Shown: positions 1 through 8,408 of the stretch, piece by piece
How positions within the stretch are numbered: position 1 is the stretch's first letter
Layout: every line of letters starts with the position of its first letter
Origin: Prevotellaceae bacterium
GTDB taxonomy: Bacteria > Bacteroidota > Bacteroidia > Bacteroidales > Paludibacteraceae
Length of the DNA: 42,453 bases
Direction: 5' to 3'
Assembly: GCA_031271465.1 (NCBI GenBank)
Contig: JAISVR010000042.1
Span: forward strand, 1 to 42,453
The notes under the pieces: generated by a model
The model's database searches: none
Told to the model about the DNA's origin: nothing
The model's input: the letters and a program-made list of their open reading frames with translations, nothing else
Made by a program: the position numbers and the translations under genes

Positions 1-759
1 GCCAAAGCCCAAGTGTTGGTTTGCGGACATACCATTGACCGCAAGAAGTTTCTTGCCAATCGTATAACCGAAGTTTTTGTAGGCGAAAACGCACATTACG
101 AGCATTACAAGCTCGAAAATACAAGTACCGGTATGAGCAATATCGGTTCGTTATTTGTTGCACAACAAGCCTCATCGGAAGTGCTGGTCAATGAAATTAC
201 GCTGCATAACGGACAAACTCGCAATAATGTGCATATTGATTTATTGGGGGAAAATGCGCAAATTACGCTTTGCGGAATGGCAATCGGCGACAAGCAGCAG
301 CATATCGACAACAGTACATTTATTAACCACGCGGTGCCGAATTGCCGAAGTAAGGAATTGTACAAATATGTGCTTAATGACAGTTCGTACGGAGCATTTG
401 CCGGAAAAATCTTAGTGGCCAAAGACGCACAAAAAACCGAAGCTTTCCAAACCAATAAAAATATCTGCATTACGCGCGAAGCCCGTATGAACACCAAACC
501 GCAACTCGAAATTTACGCCGACGATGTAAAATGTTCGCACGGTGCAACTGTGGGGCAACTGAACGATGAAGCTTTATTTTATCTTCGCACCCGCGGCATT
601 CCGGAAGCCGAAGCTCGCATGCTTCTTATGTTTGCTTTTGTGGACGATGTGATTGAACATATTAATTTGCCTGCCTTGAAAGATAATATCCGCTTTTTGG
701 TAGAAAAACGCTTTCGTGGCGAATTATCGAAGTGTGAAGGCTGTGCGATGTGTAATTAG
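1..759 (+). CDS. sufD: SufD, Fe-S cluster assembly scaffold subunit (5' truncated by window edge)
   Basis: C-terminal part of SufD, a subunit of the cytosolic SufBCD complex on which Fe-S clusters are built. The reading frame is open from base 1, so the real start lies upstream; the GTG at 13 is only an internal codon. The segment shows the beta-helix core and the conserved SufB/SufD C-terminal region: a KCSHGATVG stretch, then DEALFYLRTRGIPEAEA and a helical tail ending VEKRFRGEL. The last residues form a Cys-rich tail, KCEGCAMCN, which could bind metal (inference). sufS and sufE follow on the same strand, separated by one foreign-looking gene. Assignment to SufD rather than SufB rests on the short, cysteine-tailed end and the position directly before sufS. 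Confidence 0.93.
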   Translation, partial: AKAQVLVCGHTIDRKKFLANRITEVFVGENAHYEHYKLENTSTGMSNIGSLFVAQQASSEVLVNEITLHNGQTRNNVHIDLLGENAQITLCGMAIGDKQQHIDNSTFINHAVPNCRSKELYKYVLNDSSYGAFAGKILVAKDAQKTEAFQTNKNICITREARMNTKPQLEIYADDVKCSHGATVGQLNDEALFYLRTRGIPEAEARMLLMFAFVDDVIEHINLPALKDNIRFLVEKRFRGELSKCEGCAMCN

Positions 760-835
760 AAATCAAATAGAAGTTTGTCAATCATTGACAATTTTAATTT
801 TCTGAAAGTGATAATTAAAAGGAGGAAAAATATTG

Positions 836-843
836 TATTTTTG
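836..843 (+). promoter_or_regulatory. Bacteroidota -7 promoter box
   Basis: TATTTTTG matches the TAnnTTTG -7 consensus and ends 21 nt before the ATG at 865. No good -33 TTTG lies at the 19-20 nt spacing used by other promoters here. It would start transcription of the YhcG-like gene and possibly sufS-sufE as well. Confidence 0.5.
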
Positions 844-864
844 CATTTTGAAGAATAAAACACA

Positions 865-1224
865 ATGCAAATAAATACCACTCCCGAAAAAACGCAATTG
901 TATTTTATTGCCGAAAAACAACAAGAAAATTGGGGTAAAGCTATTGTATCAACTTTATCCAAAGAGTTGCAAAAAGAATTTCCGGGTGCGAGTGGATTTT
1001 CAGAACGAAATTTGTGGCTGATGGCACAGTTTTACACTGAATATCACAACATTACAAATCTGCAACCATTAGTTGCAGAAATTAGCTGGACTAAACATAT
1101 TATTATTCTCAGTCGCTGTAAAGACAATCTCGAAAGACAATTTTACATTCAGGCAACTAAAAAATCCGGTTGGACAAAAAATGTACTTATTCATCATATT
1201 GAATTAGAAAATTATTTTGAATAA
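865..1224 (+). CDS. YhcG-type (DUF1016) N-terminal domain protein, truncated
   Basis: 119 residues that look like only the N-terminal domain of YhcG/DUF1016 proteins. The family pattern is visible: LSKELQKEFPGASGFSERNLWLMAQFYTEY, then a W-T-KHI-IL segment matching the usual WSHY..LL, and a FYIQATKKSGWTKNVL helix. Full-length members are about 340 residues and carry a C-terminal PD-(D/E)XK-like nuclease domain, which is absent here; the frame stops just after the N-terminal domain. The usual first YW..G helix is also weak. It sits between sufD and sufS, genes normally adjacent in this phylum, and has its own -7 box. It is probably a leftover of a transferred gene; whether it is still expressed or functional is unknown. 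Confidence 0.75.
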   Translation: MQINTTPEKTQLYFIAEKQQENWGKAIVSTLSKELQKEFPGASGFSERNLWLMAQFYTEYHNITNLQPLVAEISWTKHIIILSRCKDNLERQFYIQATKKSGWTKNVLIHHIELENYFE

Positions 1225-1247
1225 ATACATTTCAAAAACAAAATATT

Positions 1248-2465
1248 ATGCTCAATACAACCCAAATACGCCAAGATTTCCCCATTTTATCCGAGAAAGT
1301 TTACGGAAAACCCCTTGTTTATCTCGACAATGCAGCGACCACGCAAAAACCCCGTTGCGTTGTAGAAAAAATTGTAGACGGTTATTATCGCCGCAATGCC
1401 AATATACATCGTGGCGTACACTTCCTAAGTCAGGAGGCAACAGAAGCACACGAACAAGCGCGCGAAACAGTTCGTACTTTTATCAATGCCTGTTCAAGCA
1501 ACGAAATTGTTTTCACGCGAGGTACCACAGAAGCAATTAATTTGGTGGCAAGTTCCTTTGGCGAGCTTTGCAATGCGGGCGACGAAGTCATTCTTACCCA
1601 AATGGAGCATCATTCCAATATTGTACCCTGGCAATTGCTTCGTTCGCGCAGGGGAATTGTGCTTAAAGTAATTCCGTTTGACGAAAAAGGAGAGTTAAAA
1701 TTAGACGAACTCGACAAGTTGATTTCGCCAAAAACAAAACTGATAGCTTGTACACAGGTTTCCAATGCTTTGGGAACGATTAATCCTGTGAAACAAATTA
1801 TCGCCAAAGCGCACGCACAAAATATTCCTGTATTGATTGACGGCGCGCAATCCGTTCCCCATATGAAAATCGATGTGCAGGATTTGGATGCCGATTTCTT
1901 TGTTTTTTCGGGACATAAGATTTACGCACCCACCGGCATTGGTGTACTTTATGGCAAAGAAACTTGGTTGGATAAAATTCCGCCTTATCAAGGCGGAGGC
2001 GAAATGATTGAAAAAGTTACATTTGAGAAAACTACTTTCAATGTATTGCCATTTAAGTTCGAAGCCGGAACACCCGATTTTATCGGCTCAACTGCTTTGG
2101 CAGAAGCATTGAATTATGTGCAGAAAATCGGTATTGAAAAAATAGCTGCGCACGAACAGGAACTTTTACAATATGCTACCGAGCAACTAAAAAGTATCGG
2201 CAATATTCGTTTCGTCGGACAGGCGGCGCAGAAAAGCGGAGTTATTTCATTCCTTGTGGGCGATATTCATCCTTACGATTTAGGTTCTATTCTGGATAAA
2301 TTGGGAATCGCCGTGCGCACTGGTCATCACTGTGCCCAGCCGGTTATGGATGCTTTCGGAATCGAAGGAACCGTGCGAGCTTCGTTTGCTCTTTACAATA
2401 CAAAAGAAGAGGTAGATATTTTCATTGCTGGTGTAGAGCGCGCAAAAAAAATGTTCAGACAGTAA
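1248..2465 (+). CDS. sufS: SufS cysteine desulfurase (group II)
   Basis: PLP enzyme that takes sulfur from L-cysteine as a persulfide for Fe-S cluster assembly, working with SufE and SufBCD in the cytosol. At 405 residues it has the usual SufS length. The PLP lysine is K224 in FSGHKIYAPTGIG, the PLP-contacting histidines are in MEHHSNIVPW, and the active-site cysteine is C362 in RTGHHCAQP, with the short loop typical of group II enzymes. The ATG at 1248 follows an AT-rich stretch, and the first residues align with the family. sufE begins 23 nt downstream, so the two are co-transcribed. Confidence 0.97.
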   Translation: MLNTTQIRQDFPILSEKVYGKPLVYLDNAATTQKPRCVVEKIVDGYYRRNANIHRGVHFLSQEATEAHEQARETVRTFINACSSNEIVFTRGTTEAINLVASSFGELCNAGDEVILTQMEHHSNIVPWQLLRSRRGIVLKVIPFDEKGELKLDELDKLISPKTKLIACTQVSNALGTINPVKQIIAKAHAQNIPVLIDGAQSVPHMKIDVQDLDADFFVFSGHKIYAPTGIGVLYGKETWLDKIPPYQGGGEMIEKVTFEKTTFNVLPFKFEAGTPDFIGSTALAEALNYVQKIGIEKIAAHEQELLQYATEQLKSIGNIRFVGQAAQKSGVISFLVGDIHPYDLGSILDKLGIAVRTGHHCAQPVMDAFGIEGTVRASFALYNTKEEVDIFIAGVERAKKMFRQ

Positions 2466-2488
2466 AAAATAAATAGTAAATTGAAATC

Positions 2489-2911
2489 ATGACTATCAAC
2501 GAAAAACAGGACGAAATTATCGCCGAATTCGAATTTCTCGACGATTGGTTGGACAAATACCAGCAAATTATTGATAAAGGCATGTCGTCGAAAGGCATTG
2601 ACCCGAAATACAAAACTCCCGAACATCTGATTGAAGGCTGTCAGAGTAAAGTGTGGATGGTTGCCGAACTGAAAGAAGGGAAAGTATATTATCAAGCAGA
2701 AAGCAATACCGACATCGCGGGCGGAATAGCTGCCATGCTTGTGGAAGTGCTTTCGGGACATACGCCAGACGAAATTCTTAACTCGGAGCTTTATTTTATC
2801 GATAAAATAGGATTGAAAGAACATCTTTCGCCCACACGCTCCAATGGTATGCTTGCCATGATGAAGCAAATGAAACTCTATGCGTTGGCTTTTAAGACGC
2901 AGGTGGAGTAA
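2489..2911 (+). CDS. sufE: SufE sulfur-acceptor protein
   Basis: 140-residue SufE family protein. It accepts the persulfide from SufS on a conserved cysteine, C51 in the motif LIEGCQSKVW, and passes sulfur to the SufBCD scaffold. The following GIAAMLVEVLSGHTPDEI helix and the C-terminal SPTRSNGMLAMMKQMK segment are typical. It is the last gene of the suf operon visible here. Its 3' end overlaps the 3' end of the convergent GH57 gene by 20 nt (2892-2911), so no separate terminator lies between the two transcripts. Confidence 0.96.
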   Translation: MTINEKQDEIIAEFEFLDDWLDKYQQIIDKGMSSKGIDPKYKTPEHLIEGCQSKVWMVAELKEGKVYYQAESNTDIAGGIAAMLVEVLSGHTPDEILNSELYFIDKIGLKEHLSPTRSNGMLAMMKQMKLYALAFKTQVE

Positions 2912-4196
2912 GTTTCTTCAATTTTTTTATCTGTTTTTCGAGCATAACAATTTTTTTCTCTTGATTGTTAATCGTTTCCAGTAAGGGATTTAATTCGTCG
3001 TTGTCGATGTTGCTGGGAAATTGTTCTTCAACCCGTTGGAGAAAATCCGAAAGCACATTCATGTAATTCATAAATGCTTCGTAGGGAGAATCGTACGGAC
3101 TGTGGTGTGCACTTTTCCCGCTCGTAAAATGTTTGGTGCACATGTAAAAAAAGTGGTCACTGTTTTGCAGGTTAAGCCAATCGTAAAGCAACGCGCGGTC
3201 TTTGCTCAAACGCACCCGTTCACTTTCCGCATAAAGTTTTTGCAAGGCTTCGTTTTGAAGGTCGTTGCCAGTCCATGCCGAAAGATCTTTTTCATCGTCG
3301 ACCCACGAAATAGGTTCGTGTGAAAGCATTACATCAGTTGTCTTTCGTTCTGTTACCACCTGCGAAGGTGTTGCAAAAGCAATTTTATTCAACATCGCCT
3401 GATAAGGCAAAGCTTTGAAAAACTCAAAAATGCCCGATTCCCGGCGGTTAATTTCACCCAGCGCATCGTAACCCATTGCAATAGTAAAAAGCTGTTCATC
3501 ATCGGGTGTTTTGGCTATCCAATTGATGTATTTGTCGGCTGTGAGAGGAAATTGATCCCAGCTCCAATCGGAAAAGCGGAAATTAATATCGTCGCTCAAT
3601 TTTGTATTCCGTGGCATGATTTTCAGTTTGGGGCAATAGGGATGCGCGTAGAGATAATTCGGACTTTTCCAACCTAACACTTGTTTTGCTCCTTCGGTAA
3701 TCACGCCGTTGTAACCCATTTGATTGATAGTCTGCCCGATTTCGTCGGAATAAATCAAGCCGGTATTTCGAAACACGGCAGGTTTTACGCCAAACAGCGT
3801 TTCAATTTTATTCGAATGTTTTTTTACCTGCAATCTAAACTCGGTTTCGTCGTACACCGAAGCAAGTGAATGTGCGTAGGTTTCGGCAAGAAACTCCACG
3901 CTACCCGTATCTGCTAATGCCTTGAAACTGTCAATTACCTCAGGAGCATGCTGTTCGAGTTGCTCCAAAATAGTGCCCGAGAGCGAAAACGATACCTTAA
4001 ATTTTCCGTTCGAGTTTTTTATCATTTCGAGCAACATCGCATTGGCAGGTAAATAGCAATTGTCGCTCAAACGACGAATTTGAGCTTCGTTGGCGTAATC
4101 GTCGTAGTAATAATGGTCGGTACCAATTTCGAAAAAACGGTAGCGTTTCAGGCGCATCGCTTGGTGAAGCTGGAAATAAAAACAGATGGTTTTCAT
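2892..4196 (-). CDS. GH57 alpha-amylase-like protein, probably without catalytic carboxylates
   Basis: 434-residue protein of glycoside hydrolase family 57: N-terminal FYFQLHQAMRLKRYRFFEIG (family region 1, HQ), the SVEFLAETYAHSL region and a C-terminal helical segment ending in a Lys-rich coiled coil. It lies at the end of a glycogen gene cluster. True GH57 alpha-amylases have FRNTELIY, with the nucleophile Glu, and MDYETFGEH, with the proton-donor Asp. Here the equivalents read FRNTGLIY (Gly146) and MGYDALGEI (Gly242), so both acids appear replaced. Catalytically incomplete alpha-amylase-like GH57 homologues are known from Bacteroidota. It may bind glucan or regulate its cluster partners rather than hydrolyse (inference). 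Family assignment is firm; activity is doubtful. Confidence 0.9.
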   Translation of the reverse strand: MKTICFYFQLHQAMRLKRYRFFEIGTDHYYYDDYANEAQIRRLSDNCYLPANAMLLEMIKNSNGKFKVSFSLSGTILEQLEQHAPEVIDSFKALADTGSVEFLAETYAHSLASVYDETEFRLQVKKHSNKIETLFGVKPAVFRNTGLIYSDEIGQTINQMGYNGVITEGAKQVLGWKSPNYLYAHPYCPKLKIMPRNTKLSDDINFRFSDWSWDQFPLTADKYINWIAKTPDDEQLFTIAMGYDALGEINRRESGIFEFFKALPYQAMLNKIAFATPSQVVTERKTTDVMLSHEPISWVDDEKDLSAWTGNDLQNEALQKLYAESERVRLSKDRALLYDWLNLQNSDHFFYMCTKHFTSGKSAHHSPYDSPYEAFMNYMNVLSDFLQRVEEQFPSNIDNDELNPLLETINNQEKKIVMLEKQIKKLKKLTPPAS

Positions 4197-4244
4197 ATCG
4201 TTGAATTTGTAAAATTTAATTATTTATAAAGTTGAAAATTCCGG

Positions 4245-5501
4245 CTAATAGCTCATTACTTTGTCGTAAATTGCCCGTACGCGTAATCCGGCAGCTTCCC
4301 AAGTGATACGGTTTACCTCATCGCGTCCTTGTTCGCGCAGGTTTTTGTACATTGCAGGGTATTTCACAATGGAGTAAATAGCATCTGCCATAGCATCTAT
4401 ATCCCAGTAATCAATTTTTATGGCGTTGTTCAAAATTTCTGCGCAACCCGACTGTTTGGACACAATGGTAGGTGTACCCACCTGCATTGCTTCGAGCGGC
4501 GAAATACCAAAAGGCTCCGACACCGAAGGCATGATGTACACATCGCTTTCTGCCAACATTTCGTGTACCTGCCGTCCGCGTAAAAAACCCGTGAAATGAA
4601 ATTTATCCGCAATATTTCGCTTGGCAGCAAGATGTATCATCTGGTTCATCATGTCGCCACTACCTGCCATCACAAAGCGTACTCCCTGCGTTTTTTCCAG
4701 CACGCGATGCGCCGCCTCCACAAAATATTCAGGTCCTTTTTGCATCGTTATTCGTCCAAGGAAAGTTACAATTTTATCCTTGCGCTTGGTTTTGGTAAAC
4801 TCGTCTGCTCCTTCGAGTGGTGATACAGCATTGTGTACCGTAGTAACCTTTGCTGGGTGTTGGTGATATTTTTCAATTACGATATTTCTGGTAAGATTGC
4901 TTACTGTAATAATATGATCGGCAGCGTCCATGCCGCGCTTTTCTATGTAATATACCTCGGGATTCACATTGCCGCGACTTCGGTCGAAATCCGTTGCATG
5001 TACATGAATAATAAGCGGCTTTCCGGTAATTTGCTTGGCAAAAATGCCGGCAGGATAGGTGAGCCAGTCGTGCGAATGAATTATATCGTAATTGCCTGCG
5101 TGCGCAATCACGCTTGCCACCGCCTCGTAGTTAGATATTTCTTCAAGTAAATTATTGGGATATCTACCCGAAAAATCTACACAGCCCAATTCATTGGTAC
5201 CGATGCGTCGAAAATCGTAACGAATATTATTCCGATAATGGAAAAATTCATCGGGGTGCATTTGTCTGCCGATGCGATAATCAACATGCTCCCAACTCAC
5301 ATCTTTCCAAACAATAGGTACATTGCAGGCTCCTACAATTTTGAGGAAGCTCTGGTCTTCGTCGCCATGCGGCTTGGGTATCACAAAGGTTATTTGCATA
5401 TCGGGTTGTAGAGCCATACCTTTGGTGAGCCCATAACTTGCTGTGCCCAATCCGCCCAAAATATGCGGCGGAAACTCCCATCCAAACATCAATGCTTTCA
5501 T
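4245..5501 (-). CDS. GT-B glycosyltransferase, probable glycogen synthase
   Basis: 418-residue GT-B fold enzyme. The N-terminal GWEFPPHILGGLGTASYGL loop resembles the sugar-nucleotide-binding start of glycogen/starch synthases. The C-terminal half has GRITMQKGPEYFVEAA and the E-x7-E motif in SEPFGISPLEAMQVGTP. By position in the glycogen cluster it most likely extends alpha-1,4-glucan from an NDP-glucose donor. Its ATG overlaps the debranching-enzyme stop in ATGA (5498-5501), so the two are translationally coupled. The GH57 gene follows 48 nt downstream. GT4 or GT5 placement cannot be settled by eye. Confidence 0.9.
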   Translation of the reverse strand: MKALMFGWEFPPHILGGLGTASYGLTKGMALQPDMQITFVIPKPHGDEDQSFLKIVGACNVPIVWKDVSWEHVDYRIGRQMHPDEFFHYRNNIRYDFRRIGTNELGCVDFSGRYPNNLLEEISNYEAVASVIAHAGNYDIIHSHDWLTYPAGIFAKQITGKPLIIHVHATDFDRSRGNVNPEVYYIEKRGMDAADHIITVSNLTRNIVIEKYHQHPAKVTTVHNAVSPLEGADEFTKTKRKDKIVTFLGRITMQKGPEYFVEAAHRVLEKTQGVRFVMAGSGDMMNQMIHLAAKRNIADKFHFTGFLRGRQVHEMLAESDVYIMPSVSEPFGISPLEAMQVGTPTIVSKQSGCAEILNNAIKIDYWDIDAMADAIYSIVKYPAMYKNLREQGRDEVNRITWEAAGLRVRAIYDKVMSY

Positions 5502-7441
5502 TGTTTCAATTCGTAATTTTTAATAATCTTTATCGTTCGCAGAATTTCTGCCACACTCATGGCAAACGAAATGGCTCCGTGCCCTTTGTAGGGCGGATTA
5601 CCGTCGGATAGTTCGCCGAGTGTACCGATGCAAAGTTCGCTTAGTTCGCTTTCGAAACCGATGGTCATGCGTTCGAGAAAAGACAAACCACTTTGTTTGT
5701 AAATTTTCAAATAGGCTTCGGCAAATGCACCCGTGAGCCAAGCCCATACAGTGCCGTTGTGGTAAGCATAGCTGCGCTCTATTTCATTGCCGCGATATTC
5801 GGGATTGTAATAGCCGCTTTTTGGACTGAGGCTACGCAAGCCTTTCGGCGTGAGTAACTCGCGGGTAACAATATCGAGGATAGATTTTTGCTGCGGCTTA
5901 TCGAGCGGCGAATGTGGTAGCGACACGGCAAAAATCATGTTTGGGCGCACTTCGGGATCGCGTGCGTCGCCTTCCACAGAGTCGAAAAGGTAATTGCCGT
6001 TCCAAAATGTACGCACAAACGACACTTTGCATACCTCTGCCTGATAGTTAAACAGGTCGGCTTCGAAATCGTTTTTCAACGCGAGTGCAAGTTCTGCCGT
6101 AAATTTCAGTGCATTGAACCATAATGCATTAACTTCTACTAAATAGCCGCTGCGAGGATTCACCGGTTTTCCCCATGCGATACCGTTCATCCACGAAACA
6201 GGGTGGTCGTGCCCATTGGTATAGAGCAATCCGTTATCGTGTAAAAATAAATTGGGGTGATGTTGATTACGAATAAAATCGATGATTTTTTTAGCAATAT
6301 TGCCGTATTTTTCGGCAGCCTGTTCGAGCGAAAATTTTTCGGCATACTGCTGTACTGCCCATAAGAACCACAGCAACACATCGGGCATTTCCAACTCGTG
6401 CATATGCGATGTGTTTTCGCATCCGGCTATAAAATCGGAAATTACCTCTATGGAAGTATCCATTACCCGTTCAAAAAGTTCTATATTGTCGGTAGCCAAC
6501 GCCAATCCGGGTAACGATACAAACTGGTCGCGAGCACGACAATTAAACCACGGATAACCTGCCATAATATAATGCCCGTTGTCTATCTTGTTGTAGAATT
6601 GTTGTCCGGCGTTTTTTAAACAGTTGAAAAAATCGAGCCGTTGAGTGCGTTTCGCTATTTCGTCGGCATACATGCTTTTAAATTTCGAGGTTTTGGTTTC
6701 ATTAATTCCTGCCGAGAAAATTACGCTTTCGCCCTGCTTCATCGGAAATTCAAAATATCCGGGTACAAACAAATCTTCCTGATACTCGTAACCTCGTTCT
6801 TGTTCGCGGAAATATTCTATGCCATTATACCAGTCGGGTTGGTAAACAAATGCTACAGGTTTGGAAAACTGCATGTTGAGCGCAGGGAAACCGGCATAAA
6901 GGCAAGTTGATATGCCGTTCTCAATTTCGATATACGATTTGTCGATATTATTGTTTTGCTTCGACAGGCTGTTTACATTTCGGAATGCCAAAAAAGGCTT
7001 AAAGCGCATCACGATAGGCGATTGGGCTTCCATCAGCGTGTGTTTTACCAAAATGCGATTTTCGTGTGAAATAAATACTCGTTCGCGTGAAAACACCACG
7101 CCGCCTACACGATAAGTAGTGCGAGCTACGGTTTCGATGTTAAACTCGCGAATGTATTTATGTCCTCGTGGAGAATAGGTATCGCCGGCGTATTTGTGGA
7201 TACCCATATTGAATTCGGCTCCGTGTTGAATTACCGTTTCGTCGAGCGACGAAAGCAACACATGATTTTCTCCGTCGAATTCGGCAATCGGAACCACCAA
7301 CATCCCATGATATTTTCTTGTATTACAATCGATTAAGGTGGTAAGACTGTATGCACCGGAGCGATTGGTACGCAACATTTCCTTTGTCAACGATTTTTCG
7401 AGATTAATCAGCAAACTTTTATCAAACTTCAGGTAACTCAT
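5498..7441 (-). CDS. Glycogen debranching enzyme (amylo-alpha-1,6-glucosidase type)
   Basis: 647-residue debranching enzyme of the archaeal/bacterial type. An N-terminal beta-sandwich begins MSYLKFDKSLLINLEKSL and contains LRTNRSGAYSLTTLIDCNTRKYHGMLV. An alpha/alpha-barrel follows, with PWFNCRARDQFVSLPGLAL, HMHELEMPDVLLWFLWA and a C-terminal AYHNGTVWAWLTGAFAEAY. It hydrolyses alpha-1,6 branches in glycogen. The frame extends 24 codons further upstream (to 7513), but the family N-terminus fits MSYLKFDK, and the extension overlaps promoter-like sequence, so 7441 is chosen. It is the first of three tightly packed genes (debranching, GT, GH57). Confidence 0.93.
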   Translation of the reverse strand: MSYLKFDKSLLINLEKSLTKEMLRTNRSGAYSLTTLIDCNTRKYHGMLVVPIAEFDGENHVLLSSLDETVIQHGAEFNMGIHKYAGDTYSPRGHKYIREFNIETVARTTYRVGGVVFSRERVFISHENRILVKHTLMEAQSPIVMRFKPFLAFRNVNSLSKQNNNIDKSYIEIENGISTCLYAGFPALNMQFSKPVAFVYQPDWYNGIEYFREQERGYEYQEDLFVPGYFEFPMKQGESVIFSAGINETKTSKFKSMYADEIAKRTQRLDFFNCLKNAGQQFYNKIDNGHYIMAGYPWFNCRARDQFVSLPGLALATDNIELFERVMDTSIEVISDFIAGCENTSHMHELEMPDVLLWFLWAVQQYAEKFSLEQAAEKYGNIAKKIIDFIRNQHHPNLFLHDNGLLYTNGHDHPVSWMNGIAWGKPVNPRSGYLVEVNALWFNALKFTAELALALKNDFEADLFNYQAEVCKVSFVRTFWNGNYLFDSVEGDARDPEVRPNMIFAVSLPHSPLDKPQQKSILDIVTRELLTPKGLRSLSPKSGYYNPEYRGNEIERSYAYHNGTVWAWLTGAFAEAYLKIYKQSGLSFLERMTIGFESELSELCIGTLGELSDGNPPYKGHGAISFAMSVAEILRTIKIIKNYELKQ

Positions 7442-7555
7442 ATCAGATTTAAAATGATTTCGGATTCTATGCAAAATGCTGGAATTAAGGCGCAAGATAA
7501 CGATTTTTTGCAAAAAATACGAAAAAAGCTTAATGTTTTTTGCCGATAAACATAA

Positions 7556-8104
7556 TTATTTCAACCATGCTTTGTATTTGCCGATAATTTGATTGGCAGT
7601 TTCTTCCGGACTGATTGTTGAAGTATCTATCACGAAGTCGAATTGTGAAAGGTTGGCGCAATTTACGCCGTAAAGGTCGGCATAGCGTTTGTTTTCGCTT
7701 GCTTTACGCGCTGCGATATGTTGCGCAACTTCTTCCGTCGATTTGTATTTTTGTTCACCTTTGCGCTTGGTGTCGGCAAAAATGCGAGCTGCCGACACCG
7801 ATAAATCGGTTTGCATAAATACTTTAAACGAATTGGGTATAAAATACCATGCTAAACGCGAATCGACAACTAAATCGAACGAATTGCCGAGCAATCTGAA
7901 AGTGGAATCAATTTCTTCGTCTATTTCTGGATGAGTTTCGGCGTATTGATTCAGTTCGAGGGTGGTCATTCTGTAGCGGGCTGCTATTTCGCGTTGAATA
8001 CTGCCCGTATAAATATAATTGTAACCTAAACGGGCACACAATAATGCTGAAACAGTTGATTTTCCACTGCCTAAATCTCCTGTTAGAGTAATAATTTTTG
8101 CCAT
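7556..8104 (-). CDS. Cytidylate kinase-like P-loop kinase
   Basis: 182-residue P-loop NMP-kinase-like protein. The Walker A is GDLGSGKST at residues 7-15. A TGSIQREIAARY segment and a VVDSRLAWYFIP core strand follow, then an Arg/Lys-rich lid (FADTKRKGEQKYKSTEEV). It resembles the AAA/cytidylate-kinase-like family often annotated as (d)CMP kinase-like; the substrate is unknown. The start is MAKIITL at 8104. The alternative TTG at 8155 lies inside the -7 promoter box TATATTTG and so cannot be the start. The gene reads towards the glycogen cluster, ending 114 nt before the debranching start, and could share its transcript. Confidence 0.85.
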   Translation of the reverse strand: MAKIITLTGDLGSGKSTVSALLCARLGYNYIYTGSIQREIAARYRMTTLELNQYAETHPEIDEEIDSTFRLLGNSFDLVVDSRLAWYFIPNSFKVFMQTDLSVSAARIFADTKRKGEQKYKSTEEVAQHIAARKASENKRYADLYGVNCANLSQFDFVIDTSTISPEETANQIIGKYKAWLK

Positions 8105-8152
8105 ATCGATAGTTTTTAAAAGTTGTTTCTCAAAATAAAATACAAGGTTCAA

Positions 8153-8183
8153 CAAATATAGTGTAAAAAAACCTTTGATACAA
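8153..8183 (-). promoter_or_regulatory. Promoter of the cytidylate-kinase-like gene
   Basis: On the minus strand a CTTG at 8184-8181 (-33) is followed after 20 nt by TATATTTG at 8160-8153 (-7). It starts transcription just inside the ORF's apparent upstream extension, which supports the start at 8104. Confidence 0.6.
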
Positions 8184-8279
8184 GCGTAGAATACAAGAAT
8201 CCTAAAAATACTTTGGTGTTATTTTGCAAAAATAAATTGATAAATTACATTTTTGAGCTTATAATTTTATGAAAAATAA

Positions 8280-8309
8280 TTGCATTTTAAATAATTTTAT
8301 AAAACTTTG
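8280..8309 (+). promoter_or_regulatory. Candidate promoter of the T9SS cargo gene
   Basis: TTG at 8280-8282, 19 nt spacer, then AAACTTTG at 8302-8309, which is one mismatch from TAnnTTTG and followed by C. It would give a leader of about 90 nt before the ATG at 8409. Confidence 0.45.
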
Positions 8310-8408
8310 CAAAAGTAAATTATTTTTTTCAGTTCATTTTTAACAAGTATCTAAAATATACTCTTTTCCGATTACTAAATAGTATACAAATTTAAATAGT
8401 ACGAGATT

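Larger units (their letters stand above)
8105..8408. other. AT-rich divergent intergenic region
   Basis: 304 bases between two divergent genes, very AT-rich. It holds the minus-strand promoter at 8153-8183 and a candidate plus-strand promoter at 8280-8309. No other gene or hairpin was seen. Confidence 0.6.

Noticed and set aside
8105-8155. Longer start of the kinase-like gene at TTG 8155
   Set aside because: It falls in the -7 box TATATTTG; the Walker A spacing fits the ATG at 8104.
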